From DYFC01 sp041658585 (GTDB taxonomy: Bacteria; Nitrospirota; Thermodesulfovibrionia; Thermodesulfovibrionales; SM23-35), in contig JBAZZX010000006.1 in the NCBI GenBank assembly GCA_041658585.1, positions 1-64,000 on the forward strand: a stretch of 64,000 nt of DNA. Direction: 5' to 3'. The notes beneath the pieces are model-generated. The model ran no database searches. It was not told the origin of the DNA and was given only the letters and a program-made list of their open reading frames with translations. The number at the start of each line of letters is the position of its first letter. Within the stretch, counting starts at the first letter, position 1. Positions 42,448-51,479 of this stretch are shown here, piece by piece. A program made the position numbers and the translations under genes.

Positions 42448-42673
42448 TTTTTAAGGTTCTTCGGTCATCAAAAGAAATTTCGTTATATATAATAAAGCTA
42501 AAAACACTAAAAAGTTATATAATACTTATATAAAATATTATGTATATATAGTAAGGCGTCTGTCAAGATAAAATCCTGCTTTGAGAATAAGAACCAAAAT
42601 ACCCCTTAACATAAATAAAAACTTGAATAAAATTATCTATTTTATTATTATTAATAGAAAATATGGAGGATAT
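42448..42673. promoter_or_regulatory. Divergent arsR / nifU-like promoter region
   Basis: 226-bp AT-rich intergenic region. The segment atataataaagctaaaaaca and aatacttatataaaatatta carry -10-like boxes for both directions. The imperfect palindrome near ctaaaaagttatataatact may be the ArsR operator, but the site is not certain. Confidence 0.4.
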
Positions 42674-42895
42674 ATGGTCAGAGAGGATGTTGAAAAGGTT
42701 CTTGAAAAAGTGAGAGAAGGTCTTAAACGCGACGGCGGAGATATCGAACTTGTCGAGATAAAAGACAAGATTGTCTATGTTAGGTTAAAGGGGGCCTGCG
42801 GCAGTTGCCCGATGTCAACCCTGACTTTAAAAAACTGGGTTGAGGTATATTTAAAAAAGGAAATACCCGAAATCAGCTCTGTCCAGGCGGTGTAA
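42674..42895 (+). CDS. NifU C-terminal-domain protein
   Basis: 73 residues. The NifU-like domain with CGSCPMS (CxxC) near 48 and VEVYLKKEIPE. Scaffold or carrier of Fe-S clusters (Nfu/YutI type). ATG 42674 follows ggagg by five bases; a longer in-frame ORF upstream has no RBS and is AT-rich leader. It is divergent from the HesB-like operon, so two Fe-S carrier genes lie side by side. Confidence 0.85.
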   Translation: MVREDVEKVLEKVREGLKRDGGDIELVEIKDKIVYVRLKGACGSCPMSTLTLKNWVEVYLKKEIPEISSVQAV

Positions 42896-42923
42896 GAACG
42901 TTTAAGAGGTTTGGAGAACTGAA

Positions 42924-44105
42924 TTGTTTTTAAACCTCCTTTGCAAAAAAAGAAGGTCATTTTCAAGCGTCATACTGCTGGTCCTGATATTGGCTCCGGC
43001 GGTTGCGTTTGCCTTACAAAAAGCAAAAGTCAAAGATATTCATTACTGGTCATCTCCCGATTATACCCGTATAGCAATTGAATTGTCCGGACCTGTTGAA
43101 TTTACGAAGAGCCGTTTGTCAAATCCCGATAGAATATTCTTCGACCTGAAGAATGCTTCAATAGCAAAGGAAATCGCTGCCAGCCTTCCGGTTGGAGACG
43201 GTATCCTGAAATCCGTTCGGGCGAGCCAGTTCACAGGTGAAACCGTAAGGGTTGTTTTTGACATCGAAGAAATATCGGACTTGAAATGTTTTTTGATTGA
43301 AAATCCCTCAAAGCTTGTTATCGATTTATATGGAAAGGGCGGACAGACCGGGAAGGCCAAACCTTTGACAGTCAAAAGAAGGATTGTGATCGATGCAGGG
43401 CACGGAGGACATGATCCGGGTGCGGTAGGTCCGCAGAAACTCTATGAAAAGGATGTTGTTCTTGATGTTGCTTTGAAAGTACGAAAATTTCTCATGAAGG
43501 ACCCGCAGAACGAGGTTTTTCTCACAAGAGACACGGATGTTTTTATACCGCTTGAACAGAGGACTGCCTTTGCAAACAGAAAGAATGCGGACCTTTTTGT
43601 ATCGATCCATGCCAATGCAAGCCCGAACAGGATGGCAAAAGGTATCGAAACATATCTTCTGAACTGGACGGATGACGAGGAGGCCAATAAGGTAGCGGCA
43701 AGAGAAAATAAGATATCGCTCCGGAAAATGAAGGCCCTGAATAAACAATTTGATATCCTGGATGTGATCAAGACCGATTTGATGAGAGAAAACAAGAGAG
43801 ATGAATCCGTGAAGCTTGCCAATTATATACAGAAGTCTTTGATATCGAATATTGAAGACTGCAATAAGCATGTACAGGACCTGGGAGTCAAACAGGCCCT
43901 CTTTTATGTTCTTTTCGGAGCGAATATGCCCTCCGTCCTTGCAGAGATATCGTTTATCAGCAATCCCGATGAAGAGAAACTGCTGTCAAAGGAATCGTAT
44001 AAAACGGATATAGCCAAATCAATTGTCGACGGCATTAATGCCTACTTTAAATCCGTCTCGCCGGTACAGAAAGTTGCAAAAGTAAATTATCGCAGACCTT
44101 ATTAG
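42924..44105 (+). CDS. N-acetylmuramoyl-L-alanine amidase with AMIN domain
   Basis: 393 residues, exported (signal peptide about 1-31, ending AVAFA). An AMIN domain (residues 33-135) targets it to the cell wall. Amidase_3 zinc domain from about 153: IVIDAGHGGHDPGA, the Glu in LYEKDVVLDV, FVSIHANAS and VLAEISFISN. Cleaves the muramoyl-alanine amide bond during division (AmiC-type). TTG start with ggag 10 bases upstream. Confidence 0.93.
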   Translation: MFLNLLCKKRRSFSSVILLVLILAPAVAFALQKAKVKDIHYWSSPDYTRIAIELSGPVEFTKSRLSNPDRIFFDLKNASIAKEIAASLPVGDGILKSVRASQFTGETVRVVFDIEEISDLKCFLIENPSKLVIDLYGKGGQTGKAKPLTVKRRIVIDAGHGGHDPGAVGPQKLYEKDVVLDVALKVRKFLMKDPQNEVFLTRDTDVFIPLEQRTAFANRKNADLFVSIHANASPNRMAKGIETYLLNWTDDEEANKVAARENKISLRKMKALNKQFDILDVIKTDLMRENKRDESVKLANYIQKSLISNIEDCNKHVQDLGVKQALFYVLFGANMPSVLAEISFISNPDEEKLLSKESYKTDIAKSIVDGINAYFKSVSPVQKVAKVNYRRPY

Positions 44106-44115
44106 AGGTAATAAT

Positions 44116-44847
44116 TTGTCTCCGGAAATCAGGATCATTCTATATACTATCTTTGTCATCTGTCTGTTTTTTATTAAAGACCCTGCCGCTTATCTGTTCA
44201 TTCTTTCGTCGATCCTTTTGGTGATAATAATTTTGAGGGTTTCCTTCAGGGTCCTCAAGAGCGGATGGGTCCCGATAAGCTTGCTGCTGCTCTTTACATT
44301 CATCAGCAATGCATTGTTTCAGCATGGGAAGATATGGTATCAGACAGGTCCGTTGATTATTACGGACGAAGGACTGAATATAGCTTTCATAAGGACAATG
44401 AGGGTTTTATTAATGATAGCAGGAGCAAAGATACTTACCGCAACTACAACCCCTGATTCCCTGGCAAATGCGCTTGGAACATTTCTAAGACCTTTAAGCA
44501 GGCTGAAAATGCCGGTAGACGATTTATTGCATATCATGGGGCTTACGCTGAAATCTCTTCCCCGCCTTAAAAAGGAAATAGTCGGAAATTACAGAGAAAA
44601 GATCTCACGAGAAAATATCAACGGATTCCGGGACCATGTAAGGGTAATTTCTACGCAGCTTGTGCCGATATTTATAATGTGTATGCAGGTCCCGGAAAGG
44701 TACTTTAAAGAGGAAATAGTAAATAAAACATTTTCAACAACAGGTACTAATGAATTCATAAGTAAATCCAAACCCCCTCACCCTAACCCTCTCCCGCCAG
44801 GGGAGAGGGAATCTAATGTTCCCCCTCCCTTGAGGGGAGGGGATTAA
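44116..44847 (+). CDS. EcfT/CbiQ-like membrane protein with repeat-derived C-terminus
   Basis: 243 residues with about five membrane helices (YTIFVICLFFI, LFILSSILLVIIIL, VPISLLLLFTFISNALF, TMRVLLMIAGAKIL) and a cytosolic helical part (LANALGTFLRPLSRLKMPVD) in the style of ECF transporter T subunits. The usual ARG coupling motifs are not visible, and no ATPase or S subunit lies nearby, so function is uncertain. The last ~28 residues (PPHPNPLPPGERE and PPLRGGD) are translated from an invading GC-rich palindrome. TTG start after gaggta. Confidence 0.6.
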   Translation: MSPEIRIILYTIFVICLFFIKDPAAYLFILSSILLVIIILRVSFRVLKSGWVPISLLLLFTFISNALFQHGKIWYQTGPLIITDEGLNIAFIRTMRVLLMIAGAKILTATTTPDSLANALGTFLRPLSRLKMPVDDLLHIMGLTLKSLPRLKKEIVGNYREKISRENINGFRDHVRVISTQLVPIFIMCMQVPERYFKEEIVNKTFSTTGTNEFISKSKPPHPNPLPPGERESNVPPPLRGGD

Positions 44848-44862
44848 GGGGAGGGTGTGTTA
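44770..44862. repeat. GC-rich palindromic repeat overlapping the EcfT-like 3' end
   Basis: ccctcaccctaaccctctcc ... gaggggattaaggggagggt, same family as 17994. It supplies the last codons of the EcfT-like gene and the A-rich leader of the D-aminoacylase; aaggggaggg may even act as that gene's ribosome binding site. Confidence 0.7.
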
Positions 44863-44869
44863 AAAAATA

Positions 44870-46519
44870 ATGAAAAAAATTGATATTTTAATAAAGAACG
44901 GCCTGATTTTTGACGGCACAGGTTCCGATCCATATGAAGCGGATATCGGTATTTCGGGCGACAGGATATCATTCCTTAACGGAACTTCAAAATGCAAATT
45001 GAAAAGTTCAAAATGCGGAATGCAGAATACGGAATGTGATGCAAAACCGCAATATGTTATTGACGCTCAGGGAATGGCGGTAGCTCCCGGTTTTATAGAT
45101 ACACACGGACATTCCGAATTTACGCTCCTTGCCGACCCGCGCGCGGAAGGCAAGATATGTCAGGGTATAACAACGGAGATAAACGGCAACTGCGGCCTTT
45201 CCGCGGCGCCTCTGCATGGAGAGGCATTCGAGCATAGAGAGGCGGACCTGAGAGAATACGATATACGGGAGAGATGGTCAACGCTAAGCGAATACCTTGG
45301 TGTTCTTGCAGGAAGGAAGCCGTCGCTGAATTTTGTCACACTTGCCGGGCATGGAAATATCAGGGCCTCGGTTCTGGGCTATAAAAACAGAATCCCCGAT
45401 CAGAGTGAAATGCAAAAAATGCAGTCGCTCCTTAGAGAGACTGTTGAACAGGGCGCAATAGGTCTCTCGACGGGATTGATCTATCCTCCGGGAGTTTATT
45501 CCGCCACGGAGGAATTAATTGGTCTTCTTAATTTATCATCCTTTATCCCCCGGCCTTCAAAATTTATTTATGCTTCCCATATGCGGAGTGAAGGAGACAG
45601 TTTGACCGAATCTATTGAGGAGATCATCAGGATCGGCAAAGAATCAGGCATTCATGTCCATATCTCTCATATAAAAACAAGCGGGCAGAAGAACTGGCAT
45701 AAAATAGACAAAGCCCTCTTGCTGATCGAGGATGCAAGACAAAACGATATCCCCGTTACATGCGATAGGTACCCTTACACCGCATCTTCGACCGACCTTG
45801 ACACGGTTGTGCCGTCATGGGCATACGAGGGCGGTTCGGAAGCGGAACTCGGACGCTTAACCAATCCGGATATTAGGGATAAAATCAGGGCTGAAATACT
45901 TCACGAACATCCTGAACCGCAATACTGGGAAGAGATAAGGGTATCATCAGTATCATCCGGAAAAAACAAATGGATGGAGGGTAAAACCGTTGCATATATA
46001 GCGGGTGAGAAAAAGCTTCACCCTGTAGATATGCTTTTCAGCATTCTCATAGAGGAGGAGCTTAGAGTGGGAGCAATTTTCTCTTCCATGAGCGAAGACA
46101 ACCTTAAAAGATTTCTGTCGCTTCCCTATAACATGGTCGGCACGGACAGTTCCGCCCGGTCTGCAGAAGGTACTACAAGCAGAGGTAAACCTCATCCAAG
46201 GGGCTTCGGGAGTTTCCCGAGATACCTCGGCAGGTATGTAAGAGATAACGGCTTAATGAGCATGAAGGAGGCTATTCACAAAGTGACGCTCCTTCCCGCC
46301 CGGACTTTCGGTATAGAGAACAGGGGAGTGCTTCAAAGTGGGGCTTTTGCAGACATTGTGATTTTCGACTACGGTAAAATCATCGACAGGGCAACTTACG
46401 ATGAACCTTTTCTTAAACCTGAAGGGATAAACTATGTCATTATCAACGGAACGCCGGTCGTATGGGAAGGGCAACCGACAGGTATAAAAAACGGAAGGAT
46501 TTTAAAGCACGGAAAGTAA
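44870..46519 (+). CDS. N-acyl-D-amino-acid deacylase (D-aminoacylase)
   Basis: 549 residues, amidohydrolase fold with two metal ions. APGFIDTHGHSEF near 75 (metal HxH), GITTEINGNCGLSA with the bridging Cys near 105, ASHMRSEGD, HISHIKTSG near 265 and MVGTDSSARS near 420. Hydrolyses N-acyl-D-amino acids; cytosolic. Residues about 46-65 (SKCKLKSSKCGMQNTECDAK) are not part of the conserved core but a translated short repeat inserted between LNGT and YVIDAQG. The gene remains open and probably active. Confidence 0.88.
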   Translation: MKKIDILIKNGLIFDGTGSDPYEADIGISGDRISFLNGTSKCKLKSSKCGMQNTECDAKPQYVIDAQGMAVAPGFIDTHGHSEFTLLADPRAEGKICQGITTEINGNCGLSAAPLHGEAFEHREADLREYDIRERWSTLSEYLGVLAGRKPSLNFVTLAGHGNIRASVLGYKNRIPDQSEMQKMQSLLRETVEQGAIGLSTGLIYPPGVYSATEELIGLLNLSSFIPRPSKFIYASHMRSEGDSLTESIEEIIRIGKESGIHVHISHIKTSGQKNWHKIDKALLLIEDARQNDIPVTCDRYPYTASSTDLDTVVPSWAYEGGSEAELGRLTNPDIRDKIRAEILHEHPEPQYWEEIRVSSVSSGKNKWMEGKTVAYIAGEKKLHPVDMLFSILIEEELRVGAIFSSMSEDNLKRFLSLPYNMVGTDSSARSAEGTTSRGKPHPRGFGSFPRYLGRYVRDNGLMSMKEAIHKVTLLPARTFGIENRGVLQSGAFADIVIFDYGKIIDRATYDEPFLKPEGINYVIINGTPVVWEGQPTGIKNGRILKHGK

Positions 46520-46563
46520 GAGAAAAGGAAGTTGAGAAGTAAGCTTTTAGTTAAGGGTTGAGA

Positions 46564-46672
46564 AATCCTCCCCTTTGCAAGGGGAGGTTGGAGGGGTTTT
46601 TGAAAAATAATTAAAACCACCCCTTCCCCTCCTTGCAAAGGAGGGGATTAAATCCGTAACTGAAGGATTGCG
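46564..46672. repeat. GC-rich palindromic repeat (cctcccctttgcaaggggagg type)
   Basis: Paired palindromes separated by ggagggg-ttttTgaaaaataattaaaacc; right arm ccgtaactgaaggattgcg matches the outer arm of 39321. It lies directly upstream of the amidotransferase gene. Confidence 0.75.
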
Positions 46673-46690
46673 TTGAGAACGTATTTTGCA

Positions 46691-47362
46691 ATGTTAATGA
46701 AAAATCCCATAATCGGTATAACGACGGATATAGAAGGTGAATATTTCAGGATAAAACACCACTACATCGATGCAATCCTGAGATCCGGCGGCGTTCCGAT
46801 GCTGTTGCCTCCTTCCGATAATCCGCATATATACGCGGAAAAAGTAGACGGACTCCTTATCCCGGGCGGCGATGATCTTGACCCGTCTTACTATAATGAG
46901 GAAAGACTGCCGGAGGTAAAACTCGTATCAAAGGGAAAAAGCGGCTTCGAGATTGCTCTACTGAGAGAGATGGTGAAGCTCCGAAAACCCGTCCTTGGAA
47001 TATGTTACGGAATGCAGCTTATCAATGTTGCATTTGGAGGGACCCTCTATCAGGATATCGAATCGCAGTTGAAAGTAGCAATAAATCACAAAACGGATTA
47101 TCATATAATTGTGATAACAGAAAACAGGTTTTTGAGAGAAGGCAGGTTTTCTGTAAACAGTACCCATCACCAGGCGATTAAAGAGCCCGGAAGTGGTCTT
47201 TCAATTATTGCCCGTTCGACCGATAACCTTATTGAAGCCTTCTGCCACGAAGATTACCCGTTTCTTATCGGCATTCAATGGCATCCCGAGCGCAGGTTGG
47301 AAGAAGAGCTTTCATTAGGCATCTTTGATTCCTTTGTAAAGGCGGCAGATGTCGGCGAATAG
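46691..47362 (+). CDS. Class I glutamine amidotransferase-like peptidase (C26)
   Basis: 223 residues from the first ATG (46697 is equally possible). Gamma-glutamyl hydrolase/PuuD family: IIGITTD, LLIPGGDDLDPSYYN, the nucleophile in GICYGMQLINVAFGG near 104 and the acid pair in IQWHPERR near 197. Cleaves gamma-glutamyl amides; no polyamine genes are nearby, so the substrate is open. Overlaps the transporter gene. Confidence 0.82.
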   Translation: MLMKNPIIGITTDIEGEYFRIKHHYIDAILRSGGVPMLLPPSDNPHIYAEKVDGLLIPGGDDLDPSYYNEERLPEVKLVSKGKSGFEIALLREMVKLRKPVLGICYGMQLINVAFGGTLYQDIESQLKVAINHKTDYHIIVITENRFLREGRFSVNSTHHQAIKEPGSGLSIIARSTDNLIEAFCHEDYPFLIGIQWHPERRLEEELSLGIFDSFVKAADVGE

Positions 47363-48398
47363 GTTTTATATAACAACTTCAATATTTCTCATTATCTTTC
47401 TGGGATATCTTTCCTATCAGATACTCCAGCCGTTTATCGTTCCTATTGCCTGGGCTGTCGTGTTCGCGGTAGTCTTCTATCCGGTATATCTTTATTTATT
47501 AAAATATATGAGATTTAAAGCCCTTGCGTCTTTCATTACCATGTTGTTCATAATCCTGATGATCCTCGGACCGTTCACCTATATATCTTTCGTCCTTGTT
47601 GATGAGATTGGAAATTTTGTTACGGATTTCAGCAAGGAAAAACTCGACTCCATCATTAATATCTTTAAACGTTCACATTTTTTTCAGGTAATAGAAAAGA
47701 TCCAGTCATACGCAGGCGTTGAAGGTGTCGGGAGCAGCGATGCTATAACCGAGAGCATAAAGAAGATAGGGGCTACGGTCACGACAAGCCTCTCTACAGG
47801 TATTACGAATATGGCGGGGATGTTCATTAATTTTATTCTAATGCTCTTTGCGGTTTTTTTCTTTTTCAAGGACGGCCCTGATTTCCTTACAAAGGTAAGG
47901 GACTATTTGCCGTTTTCAGAGGCGGACAAGAACAGGCTGATATCAAAGATTAAGGACATGGTCATTTCTACGGTCTATGGCGGCGTTGTAATCGCTTTTG
48001 CACAGGGCGTACTGGGCGGAGTCGCCTTTTATTTCCTCGGGATCAAATCGCCCGTATTGTGGGGGTCCGCAATGACCGTTATGTCTTTCGTTCCCCTGAT
48101 AGGGACTTTTGCCATATGGGGACCGGCAGCCGGTTATCTGATCATTCAGGGAAGTTTCTGGAAGGGTGTTATTCTGATTCTTTATGGCGTGCTTGTCATC
48201 AGTATGGTTGATAATGTATTGAGGCCGATCATTATAAGCGGCAGAACAAAGATGCCGACTCTCGCTGTTTTATTCAGCGTTTTAGGAGGCATAAAACTCT
48301 TCGGGTTTATAGGTTTTATTATGGGGCCGCTGGTGCTGGCCCTTTTTATTTCGGTTTTTGAAATCTTCAGACACATAGAAGGAGGAGAAAATGCTTAA
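47349..48398 (+). CDS. AI-2E family transporter
   Basis: 349 residues, about eight membrane helices (IFLIIFLGYLSYQIL at the start, then IVPIAWAVVFAVVFYPVYLYL, and the closing PTLAVLFSVLGGIKLFGFIG). The family pattern is clear; members export autoinducer-2 or ions, and the substrate cannot be read from sequence. Overlaps both neighbours (14 and 8 bases), forming a tight unit with the amidotransferase and eRF1-like genes. Confidence 0.9.
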   Translation: MSANRFYITTSIFLIIFLGYLSYQILQPFIVPIAWAVVFAVVFYPVYLYLLKYMRFKALASFITMLFIILMILGPFTYISFVLVDEIGNFVTDFSKEKLDSIINIFKRSHFFQVIEKIQSYAGVEGVGSSDAITESIKKIGATVTTSLSTGITNMAGMFINFILMLFAVFFFFKDGPDFLTKVRDYLPFSEADKNRLISKIKDMVISTVYGGVVIAFAQGVLGGVAFYFLGIKSPVLWGSAMTVMSFVPLIGTFAIWGPAAGYLIIQGSFWKGVILILYGVLVISMVDNVLRPIIISGRTKMPTLAVLFSVLGGIKLFGFIGFIMGPLVLALFISVFEIFRHIEGGENA

Positions 48399-49512
48399 CA
48401 GTGAAGAACTTAAAGAGATTGCAAAACTGCGAGGCGACGATTCGCAGTTCGTAAGCCTTTTCCTGAACGTTAATCCTATGACCAATATGAAGGACAACTA
48501 TGTCATACATGTGAAGAACATGCTGAAGAATACGGCAGATAATCTGGAGAAGTCCGTCCTGAAAAAAGTAGCCGAAGATTTTGAAAAGATCGAATCCTAT
48601 ATCCTCACTAACAGGCCTATTTTCAAAAAAGGGCTTGCCGTTATCAGTTCACAGGAGAGAAAGTACTGGAAGGAATTCCATCTCTCCGTTCCGGTAAAGA
48701 ATGAAATCATCGTCGATAAGACTCCGTATATCAAACCCCTTCTGGATATTATAAACAATTACCAAAGGTATGCTATTTTACTTGTCGATAGGGAATCGGC
48801 CAGAATATTTGTTGTTCAGTTTGGAGAGATAGCGGAATACTCTGAAGTTCACACCGACGACGTCCCCGGCAAACACAAAAAGGGCGGCTGGTTTGCGCTT
48901 TCGGAAAAGAGTTATGAGCGGCACACCGATTACCATGTGGGTCTGCACCTCAAGGACGTCCTCAAACAACTTGACGCCTTTCTCTCGGGTGAATATGTAG
49001 GCCGCATTATTATCGGCGGTTCCGAAGAGACTGCAACAAAAGTGAAGAATATGCTTCCTCAGACAATAGCGGAAAAGATAATCGGGACCTTCCAGGCTGA
49101 AATGTTTGCAAACAGCAAAGAGATACTCGAAAAGGCGGAGCCGATACTCCGGGCTTTTGAGAGCAGAAAAGAAGAGAAAACCATTGATGATCTTCTAACA
49201 AAGGCCATGAAAAACGAAAATGCCGTCCTCGGCATAGAAAATGTCATGAACGCTTTGCAGGAAGGACGTATTATGAAGCTGATTATGTTGAAGGATTTCA
49301 AGCAGTCGGGACTTTCCTGCAGGCAGTGCGGACACTTGACCGTTCAGGACATATCTTCCTGTCCATATTGCAAAGGCGAAGTCGAGACGGCAAATTACAT
49401 GGTTGACCTGATAGCCCAAAAGGCAATCGAACAGGGTTCTATCGTTGAAGTAGCTTATGATAACAAAAAATTGCTGGAAGCAGGCAGCATCGGGGCTTTT
49501 TTAAGATTTTAA
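48391..49512 (+). CDS. Bacterial eRF1/Vms1-like protein with zinc ribbon
   Basis: 373 residues. Resembles the baeRF/VLRF1 group, bacterial relatives of eRF1 and Vms1 linked to ribosome rescue. The central region AILLVDRESARIFVVQFGEI then HKKGGWFALSEKSYERH corresponds to the part where relatives carry the catalytic GGQ-type loop; here it reads GGW. A C-terminal zinc ribbon (CRQCGH...CPYC, about 311-328) follows. Good RBS (aaggagga) inside the transporter gene's end. Proposed peptidyl-tRNA release activity is inference. Confidence 0.72.
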   Translation: MLNSEELKEIAKLRGDDSQFVSLFLNVNPMTNMKDNYVIHVKNMLKNTADNLEKSVLKKVAEDFEKIESYILTNRPIFKKGLAVISSQERKYWKEFHLSVPVKNEIIVDKTPYIKPLLDIINNYQRYAILLVDRESARIFVVQFGEIAEYSEVHTDDVPGKHKKGGWFALSEKSYERHTDYHVGLHLKDVLKQLDAFLSGEYVGRIIIGGSEETATKVKNMLPQTIAEKIIGTFQAEMFANSKEILEKAEPILRAFESRKEEKTIDDLLTKAMKNENAVLGIENVMNALQEGRIMKLIMLKDFKQSGLSCRQCGHLTVQDISSCPYCKGEVETANYMVDLIAQKAIEQGSIVEVAYDNKKLLEAGSIGAFLRF

Positions 49513-49730
49513 ATTTACCTAAACGTTGAATAAACGGCAGGGCAGACACGATGAAAAGTCTTATAATGCGACAAAGGACTATATTCCGAACACATAAATG
49601 CGGATATAACCTTCAGTGTCTTTCAGAAAAAGGCCGTAGCGTAGTATAAAAGTACATTAAGGTGTCGCTACAAGACCTTTTCATCGTATCTGCCCTGCCG
49701 TTTGTAATAAGTTTTTACAACTGGTGAGTT
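49513..49730. repeat. 215-bp inverted-repeat element (full copy)
   Basis: A 27-nt inverted repeat with one mismatch (aaacggcagggcagacacga at 49532 with its complement at 49677-49703) encloses about 118 bp with a further gtagcg/cgctac pair. Ends are tttacctaaacgttg and gtaataagtttttacaactggtgag. Partial copies: left half near 51318-51411, right half 60760-60812, ends only at about 41730-41776. No ORF. It provides the GTG just upstream of the binding-protein ATG. Confidence 0.75.
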
Positions 49731-49732
49731 CG

Positions 49733-51295
49733 ATGAATCCGGTAAAGCGGGCAAGCTTTTTTCTTTTTGTCTTATGTGTATTGTATTTTGTATCCTGTTC
49801 CTCTCAAAACCGCATTGAAGGTTATGTATCCTACCGGTTAAATGCAAACCCTACTACGCTTGACCCTGCGCTTATTGTTGATGTGACGGGCGGATCTATA
49901 GCGGCGAAGCTTTTTAACGGCCTTGTCAGTACCGGCAATGATCTCAGTATACAGCCTGATATCGCGGAAAAATGGTTTGTTTCAGGAGACGGCCTGTTAT
50001 ATACATTCCGGTTAAAACGCGGAGTGCTATTCTCCAATGGCAGGGAAGTAAAGGCCGGAGATTTCAGATATTCCTTTGAGAGGGTTTTACATCCGGCAGG
50101 CAAATCTCCGAATATCTGGGTGCTTGAGAAAATATTAGGCGCTGATGATTTCATGAAGGGCAGGGCGGACAATATAAAAGGCATTAACGTCATCAATGAT
50201 TATACTTTGCAAATACGTCTGAAAAAACCGTTCTCTCCATTCCTTAGCCTCCTCACAATGACAGCCGCCTATGTTGTGCCGAAAGAAGAAGTAGAAAAAT
50301 GGGGGCCTGATTTTTCAAGCCGGCCGGCAGGCACAGGTCCTTTTGTCCTTAGAGACTGGCTGCCGAACAGGGAGGTAATTCTCGAAAAAAGAAAGGACTA
50401 TTTTGATGCGCCTGCAAAAGTCCGCGGCATAATCTATAGGATCATACCTGAAGACCTTACGGCAGTGACGGAGTACGAGACCGGCAATCTCGATATACTC
50501 ACGATACCTGCCTCGGAATTTTCGAGGTATCGCAAAGATACCAATAAGAGTCATCTCATTTCATCAATCAAAGGGCTTAATACGTATTATCTGGGCCTCA
50601 ACTGCTCAAAATATCCTTTTAACAACAGGGAATTGAGAAAGGCGATACAGTATGCCATAGACAGGGAAAAAATATTGAATACAATTTATGAAAAGCGTGG
50701 CAGGCCGGCATATGGTCCCCTACCCGACATTATCAGAAAATGGGACATGCCTTCTCATTATGCATATAATCCTGAAAAGGCAAAAGATATAATCCAAAGA
50801 GAGAAAGCTGCAGGCATTACGGTGAATTTCTATATTACCGCCGACCAGGAAGTTATAGACATAGCGGAAGTCTTACAGTCCTATATCGAGGCAGCCGGGA
50901 TCCATGTTCGGATAAAACAGCTTGAATGGAGCGCCTATAAAGAGGCCGTAAATAAAGGTGGACCTGATATGTTTTATTTAAGCTGGTGGGCGGATTATCC
51001 CGACCCTGAGAATTTCCTGTTCCCGCTGTTCCATTCCTCCAATCACGGTCCTGCCGGAAACAGGACGAGATATATAAATCATACGGTAGATTCCCTGATA
51101 GAGAAAGGACAATCCACAAGCGATGAGAAGAAAAGAAACATGCTGTATCAACAGGCGGAGGGACTGATTGTTGAAGATTCACCATGGGTATTTCTCTGGC
51201 ACAGAACGGATTTTACCATCAGACAACCTTGGGTAAAAAATTATAGAATTTATCCCATTTACAACATGGACAAAGGGACGGATATATCTTTTTAG
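49733..51295 (+). CDS. Peptide ABC transporter substrate-binding lipoprotein
   Basis: About 520 residues, SBP_bac_5 (OppA/DppA) family. Lipoprotein signal ending FVSC-SS (Cys near 24). Family motifs: LNANPTTLDPALIVD, DIAEKWFVSGDGLLYTF, RLKRGVLFSNGREVKAGDF near 93-111, YVVPKEEVEKWG and the conserved ALSWWADYPDPENF-type stretch. Binds oligopeptides for an importer whose permease and ATPase genes are not in the window; orphan binding protein. ATG 49733 preferred over GTG 49724. Confidence 0.9.
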   Translation: MNPVKRASFFLFVLCVLYFVSCSSQNRIEGYVSYRLNANPTTLDPALIVDVTGGSIAAKLFNGLVSTGNDLSIQPDIAEKWFVSGDGLLYTFRLKRGVLFSNGREVKAGDFRYSFERVLHPAGKSPNIWVLEKILGADDFMKGRADNIKGINVINDYTLQIRLKKPFSPFLSLLTMTAAYVVPKEEVEKWGPDFSSRPAGTGPFVLRDWLPNREVILEKRKDYFDAPAKVRGIIYRIIPEDLTAVTEYETGNLDILTIPASEFSRYRKDTNKSHLISSIKGLNTYYLGLNCSKYPFNNRELRKAIQYAIDREKILNTIYEKRGRPAYGPLPDIIRKWDMPSHYAYNPEKAKDIIQREKAAGITVNFYITADQEVIDIAEVLQSYIEAAGIHVRIKQLEWSAYKEAVNKGGPDMFYLSWWADYPDPENFLFPLFHSSNHGPAGNRTRYINHTVDSLIEKGQSTSDEKKRNMLYQQAEGLIVEDSPWVFLWHRTDFTIRQPWVKNYRIYPIYNMDKGTDISF

Positions 51296-51317
51296 ATTAC
51301 GTTGAGACTGGTTACCT

Positions 51318-51411
51318 AACCGCTGCATAAACGGAGGCCGGACACGATTAATCCCGAACGCTTTCGGGACTAATGCGACAAAGAACTATATTCCGAACAC
51401 ATACTCATTTC
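51318..51411. repeat. Partial copy of the 215-bp element
   Basis: ataaacggaggccggacacg and taatgcgacaaagaactata match the left half of 49513-49730, with a hairpin cccgaacgctttcggg in between. It breaks off into a histidine-kinase fragment. Confidence 0.65.
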
Positions 51412-51479
51412 GTTTGAGTCAAAAGTAGGCGAGGGCACGACTTTTCATATTTATCTCCCTGCTACCGATAGTTATTAAT
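51405..51479 (+). pseudogene. Histidine kinase C-terminal fragment
   Basis: Translates as LISFESKVGEGTTFHIYLPA followed by TDSY-stop, the typical last strand of a HATPase_c domain (G2 box GxGTTF). Only about 24 codons remain, joined to a repeat element; no kinase gene precedes it. A relic of a lost sensor gene. Confidence 0.65.
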
